A stretch of 64,000 nucleotides of DNA. Source: CAJQLB01 sp041392065. GTDB taxonomy: Bacteria; Bacteroidota; Bacteroidia; Flavobacteriales; Flavobacteriaceae. The first letter of the stretch is position 1. Each line of letters opens with the position of its first letter. Shown piece by piece: positions 1 to 8,522 of the stretch. The translations under genes and the position numbers were made by a program. The notes beneath the pieces are model-generated. The model was not told where the DNA came from. It saw nothing but the letters and a program-made list of their open reading frames with translations, and searched no databases. Location: positions 1 to 64,000 of the forward strand of contig JAWKMU010000004.1 of NCBI GenBank assembly GCA_041392065.1, in the 5' to 3' direction.

Positions 1-1219
1 TAGCTGTAGTAATGCTACTGTTGTATTGGATGAAGTAAGAACTGATGGTGACTGTCCTTCTAATTATATACTAACTAGAACATGGACTGCTACTGATGAG
101 TGTGGTAACTCTACCTCTCATACACAAACTGTAACGGTTCAAGATACAACAGCTCCTACATTTAACGAAACACTTCCTAGTGATGAAACTGTAGAATGTG
201 ATAGCGTAGCTGATGCCGTAACACTTACAGCTAGTGATAGTTGTGGAACTGCTGATGTAACGTTTACTGAAACTACAGCTGATGGTGATTGTCCTTCTAA
301 CTATATAATTACTAGAACTTGGACTGCTACTGACGAATGTGGTAATACTACTTCACATACTCAAATTGTGACTGTAGAAGATACTACAGCTCCAGTAACT
401 ACAACAGATTTTGAAACTGAGATCTCTGTAACATGTGGAAATATTCCTGAGGTTCCAGAATTAGAATTTGAAGATGCATGTTCTACAAATATTAATGTCG
501 ATTTTGAAGAAACATCAACAAATAATGGAAACAATGACAGTTATGAAATTACTCGTATTTGGACTGTTTCAGATGAATGTGATAATACTGAAGTATACTC
601 ACAAATAATATTTGTAACTGTAGAAAATGTAATTGGTGGAACAGCTGATTTATGTATTGAAGAAGATTTTGATTTCGATTTATTTAGTCTATTATCAGGT
701 GATTTTGACTATGAAGGTACATGGACTGTTACTTCTAACAATGCAACTATAAATGGAAGTTATTTTAACCCTTCTTCATTACTTGATGCAGATGGACATT
801 ATACTTTTGAACAACTTAATGACACTTATACTTTTATGTATACATCAACTGGATATTGTCCTACAGAAACTGAAGTTACAATTACATTGAATGACGAATG
901 TAGAGCGCTACCTTGTGGTGATGCTGATAGTGTTACTATTTCAAAAGCTGTAACTGCTAATGGTGACCAATGGAATGAGTACTTTGAAGTAACAGGTATT
1001 GAAGGATGTGGATTTACTGTTGAAGTACAAATATTCAATCGTTGGGGAGCTATGATTTATGAGTCTAAAGATTACCAAAACAATTGGAATGGATTTGTAC
1101 ATGGAAGCTCAATTGGTGGGTCTGAAAAAGTACCAACTGGAACATACTATTATATTATAACCCTAAAAGAAAGTGGATTGAAACCTTTTGCAGGACCAAT
1201 TTACGTAGGAACCAAATAA
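1..1219 (+). CDS. Large repeat adhesin, SprB-like, 3' end with type B sorting tail (partial)
   Basis: The frame is open from the first base, so the gene begins upstream of the window; the TTG at 26 is not a real start. Visible are HYR/Ig-like repeats carrying TWTATDECGN and VTVEDTTAP signatures with conserved cysteines. Two copies lie exactly 237 bp (79 codons) apart (DNA from 44 and from 281), followed by a diverged third. The last ~100 residues, from CGDADSVTISKAVTANGD through IFNRWGAMIYES to the end, match the gliding-motility-associated (CHU_C, type B) C-terminal domain that sends proteins out by the type IX secretion system. PorP/SprF follows 12 bp later, the usual partner order for SprB-type surface adhesins. 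The cell-surface role is inferred; the ligand is unknown. Confidence 0.85.
   Translation, partial: SCSNATVVLDEVRTDGDCPSNYILTRTWTATDECGNSTSHTQTVTVQDTTAPTFNETLPSDETVECDSVADAVTLTASDSCGTADVTFTETTADGDCPSNYIITRTWTATDECGNTTSHTQIVTVEDTTAPVTTTDFETEISVTCGNIPEVPELEFEDACSTNINVDFEETSTNNGNNDSYEITRIWTVSDECDNTEVYSQIIFVTVENVIGGTADLCIEEDFDFDLFSLLSGDFDYEGTWTVTSNNATINGSYFNPSSLLDADGHYTFEQLNDTYTFMYTSTGYCPTETEVTITLNDECRALPCGDADSVTISKAVTANGDQWNEYFEVTGIEGCGFTVEVQIFNRWGAMIYESKDYQNNWNGFVHGSSIGGSEKVPTGTYYYIITLKESGLKPFAGPIYVGTK
44..347 (+). repeat. 237-bp tandem repeat units inside the adhesin gene
   Basis: The stretch beginning GATGGTGACTGTCCTTCTAA at 44 recurs with a few synonymous changes at 281, an offset of 237 bp or 79 codons. 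This is one step of the protein repeat array. The high DNA identity between copies suggests recent duplication or gene conversion. The array probably continues upstream of the window. Confidence 0.85.
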
Positions 1220-1231
1220 ATTTAACCTATC

Positions 1232-2152
1232 ATGAAAAAGTTTATTAAGTTTAACATTATTGCTTTAGTACTGTTTTGTAGCTCGGCTACATTCAGTCAA
1301 CAATTGCCTCAGTTTACGCAATATATGTTTAATACAATCTCGATAAACCCTGCTTATGCAGGAAGTAGAGAAACTCTCAGTCTTGTGGGACTTCACAGAA
1401 GTCAATGGGTTGGGATTGATGGAGGACCAACTACACAAACCTTTTCAATTCATTCTCCTTTGAGAAACGAAAAAGTAGGTTTAGGTTTTTCATTCATTAA
1501 CGATGAATTAGGTTTTGAAAACTTTACCTACTTATATGGTGACTTTTCTTATACTATTCAAGTCAGTGAAAGTACAAAACTTGCGTTTGGTTTAAAAGGA
1601 GGTTTTACTTCTTACAGCATCGATCAGGAGCTTAGAGATGCAGAACCAGATGATCCAGCAATTTATGGTATAGAAAACAGATGGAATTTTAACATTGGAG
1701 CTGGTGCATTTTTGCACTCAAACAGATGGTATGTTGGTTTATCTGCTCCAAGAATCTTAAATACGGATTATAACGGAACTGAAGATTATGAGGCTCTTGA
1801 AAGAATAAGCTACTATTTAACTGGAGGAGTTGTGGTAGATATAAGCGAAAACACAAAATTTAAGCCAGCATTTATGGTTAAAGCAACTAATGGTGCGCCA
1901 TTATCTTATGATTTAACTGGTAACTTCTTATTTAATGAAAAGTTTTGGTTAGGTGCTGCTTATCGTTTTGATCAATCTGCAGGAGCTTTGGGTGCCATTG
2001 CCGATTTTCAAGTATCAAAAGAACTTAGAATTGGTTATGCCTATGAGCACCCAATTTCAGATTATAGACCTTATACAAGCGGAACTCACGAAATATTATT
2101 AATGTTCGAAGTATTTAAAAGCAAACGTGTAAAATCTCCAAGATATTTCTAA
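1232..2152 (+). CDS. PorP/SprF family type IX secretion system membrane protein
   Basis: The 306-residue protein has a signal peptide ending near residue 22 (ATFSQ). The family signature follows: LPQFTQYMFNTISINPAYAG, then RSQWVGIDGGPTTQTFSIHSPL. The remainder alternates short hydrophobic strands and ends ...YRPYTSGTHEILLMFEVF, as in an outer-membrane barrel. PorP/SprF proteins are needed for secretion or surface attachment of the CHU_C-tailed adhesin encoded next to them. The gene starts 12 bp after the adhesin and ends 3 bp before the OmpA-family gene, so the three probably form an operon. Which adhesin it serves is inferred from position only. Confidence 0.92.
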   Translation: MKKFIKFNIIALVLFCSSATFSQQLPQFTQYMFNTISINPAYAGSRETLSLVGLHRSQWVGIDGGPTTQTFSIHSPLRNEKVGLGFSFINDELGFENFTYLYGDFSYTIQVSESTKLAFGLKGGFTSYSIDQELRDAEPDDPAIYGIENRWNFNIGAGAFLHSNRWYVGLSAPRILNTDYNGTEDYEALERISYYLTGGVVVDISENTKFKPAFMVKATNGAPLSYDLTGNFLFNEKFWLGAAYRFDQSAGALGAIADFQVSKELRIGYAYEHPISDYRPYTSGTHEILLMFEVFKSKRVKSPRYF

Positions 2153-2155
2153 AAC

Positions 2156-4117
2156 ATGACGACAATGAAGACAAAATTATTTTTAATCATATTAGTACTT
2201 ACAAGCACATTTAGTTTTGCCCAAACTAAAGTCGCAGATAAGTTTTTTGAAAACTTTGCTTACATAAAAGCAAGTGAACTATATGAAGATGCTTTTGAAA
2301 ATGGAGACGATAGCGTTCATGTTTTAACTCGATTAGGAGATTGTTACTATAACAATTCCAATTCAGAAAAAGCTGCTATTTGGTATAAAAAAGCATTAGA
2401 TAAAGATGCTGATAAAGTAAGCGCTGAACACTTATACAAGTATATACAAACACAACGTAGTTTAGGAAACTATGAGGAAGCTGAAACTTGGTTAGATACT
2501 TTTAAAATGCATCAAAGTGATGACAGTAGAACAAAATCGGAAATTGTAGATTTAAGTGTTTATGATGAATTATCATCTATGGAAAAAGTTTACATAGATG
2601 TTATGAACTTAGACTTAAACACAGAAAACTCAGATTTTGGTGGCTATGAATACAATGGACGTATGTTTTTTGCTTCTGCAAGGCAAGCTGAAGGAACTGG
2701 AAACAAGGTTTATAGTTGGAATGAAGAACCATTTTTAGATATTTTTGAAACGACTGTAAAAGAAACCAATGGTGTTAAAGAATTTGGTAATGTGATGCCA
2801 ATTAATGCCAACGACATTAATACACCTTACCACGAAGCTACAGTTGCCATAACCAATGATGGTAAAACAATCTATTTCTCAAGAGATAACTTAAACAAAA
2901 GAAACAGATTAGATTATGACAATAAAGGAACCACTCATTTAAAAATATATAAAGCAACTTTAGATAACAATAACTGGACAAACATTGAAGAGCTACCATT
3001 TAATAATGATAACTATTCGGTGTATCATCCAGCGCTAAGTCCAGATAACACAAAATTATATTTCACTTCAGATAAAGAAGGAGGTTTTGGGCAAACAGAT
3101 ATTTATGTTGTAGATATTTTAGAAGATGGAAATGATTATGGCAAGCCAACTAACTTAGGTGCATCTATTAACACTTCTGGTCGTGAAGGTTTCCCATTTA
3201 TTGCAAAAGACAGTAGCTTCTATTTTTCGTCTGATGGTTACGTAAATTTAGGATTGGTAGATATTTTTAAATCCAACATCTTAAAAGATTCAAATGCAAA
3301 ACCTGAAAATTTAGGAGCTCCATTTAATAGTGGTTATGATGATTTTGCAATTTATATTGATTCAGATACAGAAACTGGATATTTTTCATCAAATCGTCCA
3401 GGCGGAAAAGGAAACGATGATATTTACACATTTTCCGCTTACGAGTGCAAGCAATTGGTAAAAGGTATTGTAAGAGATAAAGAAACCAACGAACCTCTTG
3501 CTGGTGCAACTGTAGAGCTTATTAACGAATCTGGAAAAATCATCAATAACGTGACTACAAATGAAAATGGTGAGTATGTTTTTGAAGTAGAATGTGAAAA
3601 AAATTATAGCCTAAGAGGTAGTAAACCAGATTATGAAGATGACGTACAGAGTTTTAGAACAACAGCTGTTAACAACGAAGAGCAAAATGTAGATTTATTT
3701 TTAAAGAACCTTATGTCTGTTCCTTGTGAAATAGTTATTAACCCTATTTTCTTTGATTTTGATAAATGGAACATTCGCACAGACTCTAAATATGATTTAG
3801 AGCATATAGTAGATGTGATGAGAGCCTATCCAGATATGAAAATAACCATTGAATCTCATACAGATAGAAGAGGTACATTAAACTATAATGATAAACTATC
3901 TGACAGAAGAGCAAAATCTACTCGAGATTATATCATCTCTAGAGGGATTGCTGCAGAACGTATTGTGAGTGCCATAGGTTATGGAGAGCGTAGAAAGCTT
4001 ATAAGTGACGAAGAAATTGATGCTATGCCTACACGCGAGCAAAAAGAAGCTGCTCACCAAAAAAACAGACGTTCTCACTTTAGAATAGTAGATTGCGAAG
4101 AAGACCAACAAAACTAA
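2156..4117 (+). CDS. OmpA family protein with TPR, WD40-like propeller and carboxypeptidase-like domains (PorE-like)
   Basis: 653 residues. In order: a signal peptide (to about residue 23, FSFAQ), TPR-like helices (about 30-130), PD40/WD40-like propeller strands with repeated YFSSDR and DIY motifs (about 150-425), a carboxypeptidase-regulatory-like beta sandwich (about 435-515, GIVRDKETNEPLAGATVELI), and a C-terminal OmpA domain (about 535-650). The OmpA part has FFDFDKWNIR, ESHTDRRG and LSDRRAKSTRDYI, where Asp and Arg contact peptidoglycan. Such proteins anchor type IX or gliding machinery to the cell wall. The start may instead be the second ATG at 2165. It is the last gene of the adhesin-PorP unit. 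Confidence 0.9.
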   Translation: MTTMKTKLFLIILVLTSTFSFAQTKVADKFFENFAYIKASELYEDAFENGDDSVHVLTRLGDCYYNNSNSEKAAIWYKKALDKDADKVSAEHLYKYIQTQRSLGNYEEAETWLDTFKMHQSDDSRTKSEIVDLSVYDELSSMEKVYIDVMNLDLNTENSDFGGYEYNGRMFFASARQAEGTGNKVYSWNEEPFLDIFETTVKETNGVKEFGNVMPINANDINTPYHEATVAITNDGKTIYFSRDNLNKRNRLDYDNKGTTHLKIYKATLDNNNWTNIEELPFNNDNYSVYHPALSPDNTKLYFTSDKEGGFGQTDIYVVDILEDGNDYGKPTNLGASINTSGREGFPFIAKDSSFYFSSDGYVNLGLVDIFKSNILKDSNAKPENLGAPFNSGYDDFAIYIDSDTETGYFSSNRPGGKGNDDIYTFSAYECKQLVKGIVRDKETNEPLAGATVELINESGKIINNVTTNENGEYVFEVECEKNYSLRGSKPDYEDDVQSFRTTAVNNEEQNVDLFLKNLMSVPCEIVINPIFFDFDKWNIRTDSKYDLEHIVDVMRAYPDMKITIESHTDRRGTLNYNDKLSDRRAKSTRDYIISRGIAAERIVSAIGYGERRKLISDEEIDAMPTREQKEAAHQKNRRSHFRIVDCEEDQQN

Positions 4118-4171
4118 TTATTCCCTAATATATTAGAGCTTCAGCGCATTAAAAATCAACTTATTATACCC

Positions 4172-4206
4172 AAAAAAACCACTTGCTTTTGTAAGTGGTT
4201 TTTTTG
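4172..4206 (+). terminator. Intrinsic terminator after the OmpA-family gene
   Basis: AAAAAACCACTT and AAGTGGTTTTTT form a stem around a short loop, followed by a T run. It lies 55 bp after the stop and ends the adhesin-PorP-OmpA unit. Confidence 0.85.
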
Positions 4207-4221
4207 TGGAATAAAAACTCT

Positions 4222-4229
4222 TACATTTG
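4222..4229 (+). promoter_or_regulatory. Candidate -7 box for the R-M gene
   Basis: TACATTTG matches the Bacteroidota -7 consensus TAnnTTTG and lies 18 bp before the ATG at 4248. The only TTTG nearby (4203-4206) is closer than the usual 19-21 bp, so the -33 box is weak. If the box is real, the in-frame TTG at 4227 lies inside the promoter, which supports the ATG at 4248 as the start. Confidence 0.4.
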
Positions 4230-4247
4230 TTAAAACAGCAATTATTT

Positions 4248-7200
4248 ATGAGCCTATTTCAAAACTCTGTTCTAAACAAATACCTAAAAGGTTTGGAATC
4301 CGAAAAAGTTAATGAAGCTTACCATAGGTTTATAAGCCATTTTCATAACCCAACCATACAAGAAAACATACGAAACTCTAAAGAGGAACAATATCAAGGT
4401 GAATTTCTTATTGACCTTTTTGTAACTGTTTTTGGGTACACTAAAAACCCAGCACCAAACTTTAATTTAACTACAGAATTAAAAAACATAAAAGGCTCTA
4501 AAAAGACAGATGGAGCCATTTTATCAATAGATAAATCTGACACCTCAAGGGACTTAAGTCCCTTGGCAAAAGCAGTAATTGAACTAAAAGGAACAAACAC
4601 AACCGATTTAAGTAAAGTAGAAGCACAAGCATTTGGGTATAAAAACAACCAACCTGGTTGTAATTATGTCATTACCTCCAACTTTGAAAAGTTGCGCTTT
4701 TACATTGATAACGCTGTAGATTTTGAAGAGTTTAATCTATTTCAACTTTCTAAAGAACGTTTTGAAATTCTTTGGCTTTGCCTTTCTTCAGAATATCTGT
4801 TAAAAGACATTCCTAAAAAGATTAAAGACGAATCTTTAACGCAAGAAGAAAACGTCACCAAAAAATTATACAAAGATTACGCTTCATTCAGAAACGAGAT
4901 TTTTGATGCTATTCAAAAAGAAAACCCTGAATACGATAAACTAACCTTATTCAAGAAAACACAAAAATTACTCGACCGTTTTCTATTTATCTTTTTTGCT
5001 GAAGATAGATTATTATTGCCACCAAACTCTATTCGTGCCATCGTTAACCAATGGACTGATTTACGTGATAAATATGATGAGTACTTCCCTTTGTACGACC
5101 GATTTAAAAAGTATTTCGGTTATATGAACACAGGACACAAAGGACAACAGCACGATATTTTTGCCTACAATGGTGGACTCTTTGCACCAGACGACATTTT
5201 AGATAATATTAAAATTAACGATGACCTACTCCATAAACACACTTTAAATTTAAGTAACTACGATTTTGAGAGTGAAGTAAGCGTCAATATTCTTGGGCAC
5301 ATTTTTGAACACTCATTAAACGATATTGATGAAATACAAAATAATCTCAACGGACTTAAGTCCGTTGGAAAACGTAAAAAAGATGGCGTATTTTACACAC
5401 CAAAATACATTACCAAATACATAGTAGATAACACAGTTGGTAAACTTTGTGAAGAAAAGAAAGCCGAGCTTGATATACATGAGGCAGACTACGAGAAAGA
5501 ACGTAAAGGACGCCAAAAAGTAACTCTAAAAAAGCTTAATCAAAAATTAGAAGATTATAGAAAATGGTTGTTACAAATAACTATTTGTGATCCTGCTTGT
5601 GGTAGTGGTGCTTTTTTAAACCAAGCCTTAGAGTTTTTAATTGCAGAGCACAGATATATTGATGAGTTACAAGCCAAATTGTTTGGCGATGCCATGGTAT
5701 TAAGCGACATTGAAAATGCTATTTTAGAAAACAATTTGTTTGGTGTAGATATTAACGAAGAAAGTGTGGAGATTGCAAAACTCTCACTTTGGTTACGTAC
5801 AGCACAAAAAGGCAGAAAACTCACCACATTAAACAACAATATAAAATGTGGTAACAGTTTAATAGACGACCCAACAGTTGCTGGAGATAAAGCCTTTAAT
5901 TGGCAAAACGAATTTCCAGATGTTTTTAAAGAAAAAGACAAAAAAGCCTACCATATTACCACAGCCATTCACGATAGCAGAACCTCTGCCAGAATGAAAA
6001 AATATAAAGTTAGAGAACAACGTGATGGTGGTACCAACCCTTATCCAAACGTTATTTACTTTACACCAGAAGACGACCTGATTATAACCCAAACCATTGC
6101 AGATATAGTAGAAGAAGATAAACTTAATCTTTTGGCATATAACATTTGTGCAGAGCACATACACCTTCTTGTTGTTTGTGACCTACAAGATATACCTTCT
6201 ATAATGCAAAAAATAAAAGGACGTACCAGCTATCACAAGGGACTTAACCACAAGGAACTTAACCACAAGGGACTTAAGTCCCTTGACAAAGAAAAAAACA
6301 AACCCTTGTGGTCGCAAAAGTATAGTGCACCAAAAGAAGTAACTACGCAAGAGCAATTATATAACACCATACGCTATATACAGACCAACCGCAACAAGCA
6401 CGAGTTACCACCTCACAATAAAAAACTGCAAAACCTTATAGACACCATGTGCTGCAGTATAGATAAAGCCTTTACACCAGAATATACTGGTGGTTTTGAT
6501 GTGGTCATTGGAAATCCGCCTTATGTCTTATGTCAACCATCAAATACAATTGAAACAGTTTTGGATTTCTACAAAAAATTCCAAGTTGCAAGTTATAAAA
6601 TAGACTTGTTTCATTTGTTTTTTGAGAAATCAATAGAATATTTAAAGCTAAATGGCAAACTTGGTTTTATAACACCAAATACTTATCTAAACAATAAATA
6701 CATTAAACCTTTGCGCTCTTTTATACTTGAAGAAACAAGTGTTAACATTTTAATTAACTACAAAGACCAAATTTTTGCAGATGCTGGTGTTGATGTAGCT
6801 ACAATAATTTTAACTAAAGGAAAGATTGATTATAATAAAATAACCTTAATTGAAGTCGAGAATTCGATAGAAAAACAGTTAGGACAAAAGCTACAATCTT
6901 TATGGTCAAAAGACAAAGACAAAATCTTCAATTTAAATAAGGAATTTGCAATAAAGTTTGATAATTGCGTACCTCTAAATGAAATTTGCACTTCCTATTT
7001 TGGAATTCAAGCATACGATAGAAAAAGCACTATAAGTATTGATGAAGTTGACGATAATCATCTACCAATTATTGATGGTGGTGATATAAATAGTTTTTCT
7101 TATTCGCTACCAACAAAATACTTTAACTTTCTACCAGAAAAAATAAAAAGTGGTGGAAATTTCAATGTTTATAATGAGAAACGTATTGTAATCAGCCAAA

Positions 7201-7847
7201 TAGGATTTACACCAATTGTTGGCATTTGCGAAAAAGGTATTTTAGGCTCTAATACATTGTACAATATTAATCTTAAACCAAACTCTAAATTCAATCTATA
7301 TTTTTTATTATCTATTCTAAATTCAAGTCTTTTAAAAGCTTATTGGGTTTCAAAATATTCAGATGGTAAAAAACTGTTTCCAAAAATAAAAGGGTTTCAA
7401 TTAAAAGAACTTCCAATAAAAGTGGTGGCTGAAGAATTTCAACTTCCATTTGTTGATAAGGCAGAAAACTTATTGTCTTTTAATTCAAACTTACAAAAAT
7501 TAAGAAATGCTTTAATTAATTTAGTTTTAAACAAATTCAACATAGAAAAACCATCCAAAAAACTCCAAAACTGGCACGAATTAGATTTTGGAGAATTTTT
7601 AAAAGAGTTGGAAAGTGCGCGTAAAAAAGCAACAATGTCAACGGACTTAAGTCCGTTGGACGCTTACGCCAAACTCTCATTAAACGAAGAAGCCGAATGG
7701 ATGCAGTATTTTAACGAGCAAAAACAAAAAGCAGAGGAACTAAAAGCAGAAATAGAGAAAACAGACAAAGCCATAGACCAAATGGTTTATGAATTGTATG
7801 GTTTAACAGAAGAAGAAATAGCCATCGTTGAGGAAGCAACTAAGTAG
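4248..7847 (+). CDS. Type IIG-like restriction-modification enzyme (Eco57I family) with inserted HUH transposase domain
   Basis: 1199 residues from the ATG at 4248. The N-terminus looks like a PD-(D/E)xK nuclease (Asp88 in KTDGAI, Glu112-x-Lys114 in VIELKG). A helical linker leads to an N6-adenine methyltransferase with motif I DPACGSG (448-454) and catalytic NPPY (756-759). A TaqI-like target-recognition region and a coiled C-terminus follow. The family is thus a one-polypeptide cutter and methylator with no separate specificity subunit. Between motif I and NPPY lies an insert of about 187 residues (561-747) resembling an IS200/RAYT Y1 transposase: His637-Ile-His639 and Tyr710. Four 20-bp palindromes and a 15-bp tandem repeat are read in frame. 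The gene stands alone between terminators. Whether both activities survive cannot be told from sequence. Confidence 0.85.
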   Translation: MSLFQNSVLNKYLKGLESEKVNEAYHRFISHFHNPTIQENIRNSKEEQYQGEFLIDLFVTVFGYTKNPAPNFNLTTELKNIKGSKKTDGAILSIDKSDTSRDLSPLAKAVIELKGTNTTDLSKVEAQAFGYKNNQPGCNYVITSNFEKLRFYIDNAVDFEEFNLFQLSKERFEILWLCLSSEYLLKDIPKKIKDESLTQEENVTKKLYKDYASFRNEIFDAIQKENPEYDKLTLFKKTQKLLDRFLFIFFAEDRLLLPPNSIRAIVNQWTDLRDKYDEYFPLYDRFKKYFGYMNTGHKGQQHDIFAYNGGLFAPDDILDNIKINDDLLHKHTLNLSNYDFESEVSVNILGHIFEHSLNDIDEIQNNLNGLKSVGKRKKDGVFYTPKYITKYIVDNTVGKLCEEKKAELDIHEADYEKERKGRQKVTLKKLNQKLEDYRKWLLQITICDPACGSGAFLNQALEFLIAEHRYIDELQAKLFGDAMVLSDIENAILENNLFGVDINEESVEIAKLSLWLRTAQKGRKLTTLNNNIKCGNSLIDDPTVAGDKAFNWQNEFPDVFKEKDKKAYHITTAIHDSRTSARMKKYKVREQRDGGTNPYPNVIYFTPEDDLIITQTIADIVEEDKLNLLAYNICAEHIHLLVVCDLQDIPSIMQKIKGRTSYHKGLNHKELNHKGLKSLDKEKNKPLWSQKYSAPKEVTTQEQLYNTIRYIQTNRNKHELPPHNKKLQNLIDTMCCSIDKAFTPEYTGGFDVVIGNPPYVLCQPSNTIETVLDFYKKFQVASYKIDLFHLFFEKSIEYLKLNGKLGFITPNTYLNNKYIKPLRSFILEETSVNILINYKDQIFADAGVDVATIILTKGKIDYNKITLIEVENSIEKQLGQKLQSLWSKDKDKIFNLNKEFAIKFDNCVPLNEICTSYFGIQAYDRKSTISIDEVDDNHLPIIDGGDINSFSYSLPTKYFNFLPEKIKSGGNFNVYNEKRIVISQIGFTPIVGICEKGILGSNTLYNINLKPNSKFNLYFLLSILNSSLLKAYWVSKYSDGKKLFPKIKGFQLKELPIKVVAEEFQLPFVDKAENLLSFNSNLQKLRNALINLVLNKFNIEKPSKKLQNWHELDFGEFLKELESARKKATMSTDLSPLDAYAKLSLNEEAEWMQYFNEQKQKAEELKAEIEKTDKAIDQMVYELYGLTEEEIAIVEEATK
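4546..4565. repeat. 20-bp perfect palindrome, copy 1 (CAAGGG variant), in frame
   Basis: CAAGGGACTTAAGTCCCTTG reads identically on both strands. In the R-M frame it encodes RDLSPL and falls between the nuclease Asp88 and Glu112-x-Lys114, where a surface loop is expected. Confidence 0.9.
5348..5367. repeat. 20-bp perfect palindrome, copy 2 (CAACGG variant), in frame
   Basis: CAACGGACTTAAGTCCGTTG lies just before the segment encoding RKKDGVFYTP that leads into the methyltransferase. It is read in a different phase from copy 1, giving NGLKSV. The third phase would contain TAA (CAA CGG ACT TAA), so only two phases can be tolerated in a gene. Confidence 0.9.
5930..6488 (+). other. Inserted Y1/HUH (IS200/RAYT-like) domain within the R-M reading frame
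   Basis: The methyltransferase reads naturally up to NEFPDVF and resumes at GGFDVVIGNPPY. The intervening ~187 codons begin with KAYHITTAIHDSR and contain ICAEHIHLLVV, whose His-Ile-His is the metal-binding HUH motif of single-strand nucleases. Near the end is TIRYIQTNRNK, resembling the Tyr helix of Y1 transposases. PLWSQKYSA resembles the conserved Trp segment of RAYT proteins. Strand order and length fit a full Y1_Tnp domain. The frame is preserved at both edges and no stop interrupts it. Function is inferred. Confidence 0.75.
6234..6285 (+). repeat. 15-bp tandem half-sites plus palindrome copy 3 inside the HUH domain
   Basis: CACAAGGGACTTAAC (6234-6248), CACAAGGAACTTAAC (6249-6263) and CACAAGGGACTTAAG (6264-6278) are tandem copies. 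The third runs into a full palindrome CAAGGGACTTAAGTCCCTTG at 6266-6285. They encode HKGLN, HKELN and HKGLK. CCCTTGTGG at 6303-6311 is complementary to the CCACAAGGG at 6263-6271, so a longer hairpin is possible. Confidence 0.9.
7639..7658. repeat. 20-bp perfect palindrome, copy 4 (CAACGG variant), in frame
   Basis: CAACGGACTTAAGTCCGTTG is read in the same phase as copy 1, encoding TDLSPL. It falls in the linker before the terminal LSLNEEAEWMQYF helix of the R-M protein. Confidence 0.9.
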
Positions 7848-7878
7848 TTTTAATATGTTGATTTACAAACGTTTAACT

Positions 7879-7914
7879 AAAAAAGCCACATACAAAGTAT
7901 GTGGCTTTTTTTTT
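7879..7914. terminator. Bidirectional terminator between the R-M gene and the CAP gene
   Basis: AAAAAAGCCACATAC and GTATGTGGCTTTTTTTTT form a long stem with a 3-nt loop, with A and T tracts on either side. It can serve both converging genes. Confidence 0.9.
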
Positions 7915-7951
7915 GCTATTAATCAACTATTATACTACAGAGGAATCTGTA

Positions 7952-8449
7952 CTATTTTTTAATAAATATATTTGTAAAATACCATTTTCCATCGGCATCC
8001 TTTTCGGCCGAAATGTCAAAATTGGTAAAATCACCTTCTATAACTTGTCTGTGTCCATCACTGTTTAACCATGCGTTAACTACAGATTGAGAACTGCTAA
8101 ATGCGTAAGCCACATTTTCTGCAACAGAAATAGCGCCTGCATTATTTTCTAAATTTATTTTTCTCTGAAAAAAGTTTGCATGCGAAACCTCATCATTCTT
8201 TATCATATAATCTGTATGACCATAAGCCTGTGCTTTAATAACACTCATGTCTGCTAATGGAGATAATCCTAAACCAATTCTGTGAGTATTGATGAGTTCT
8301 AAAATTTCAACTTCAATAGTTTTAGTTTGAGGCACATAACTATTTGAAATTGCTTCTATCTTATCCTCTTCTATCGCATCTGTCGAGCATGACGAAAGCG
8401 ATAGCAACGCTAATAAAGCCAAAACAGGCAATGAAGTAGGTAGTTTCAT
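7952..8449 (-). CDS. CAP-domain (SCP/PR1-like) lipoprotein
   Basis: 165 residues from the internal ATG at 8449, chosen because it places a lipoprotein signal (MKLPTSLPVLALLALLSLSSC) at the N-terminus; an upstream in-frame start at 8479 would add 10 polar residues. The mature part shows CAP features: ILELINTHRIGLGLSPL, HTDYMIKNDEVSHANF, ISVAENVAYA and AWLNSDGHRQVIEG. Bacterial CAP proteins are secreted or surface proteins, mostly of unknown activity. The lipobox cysteine suggests membrane anchoring. It stands alone, with a motif-rich gap upstream. Confidence 0.85.
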   Translation of the reverse strand: MKLPTSLPVLALLALLSLSSCSTDAIEEDKIEAISNSYVPQTKTIEVEILELINTHRIGLGLSPLADMSVIKAQAYGHTDYMIKNDEVSHANFFQRKINLENNAGAISVAENVAYAFSSSQSVVNAWLNSDGHRQVIEGDFTNFDISAEKDADGKWYFTNIFIKK

Positions 8450-8522
8450 TTTGTAGGGTTTTTTGATTTGGTTCTTCAAATTTAAACGCCTACTTGAAAG
8501 TAACTGTTAAAGAAATGTTAAA

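Noticed and set aside
4546..4565. Palindromes in the R-M gene as terminators or restriction recognition sites
   Set aside because: They lack T runs and are translated in frame. A role as the enzyme's own target cannot be excluded but type IIG enzymes usually use asymmetric sites.
5555..5941. A 128-codon minus-strand open frame over the methyltransferase core
   Set aside because: It mirrors the conserved motif I region of the R-M gene, has no recognisable domain and no upstream signals; the plus strand is clearly coding.
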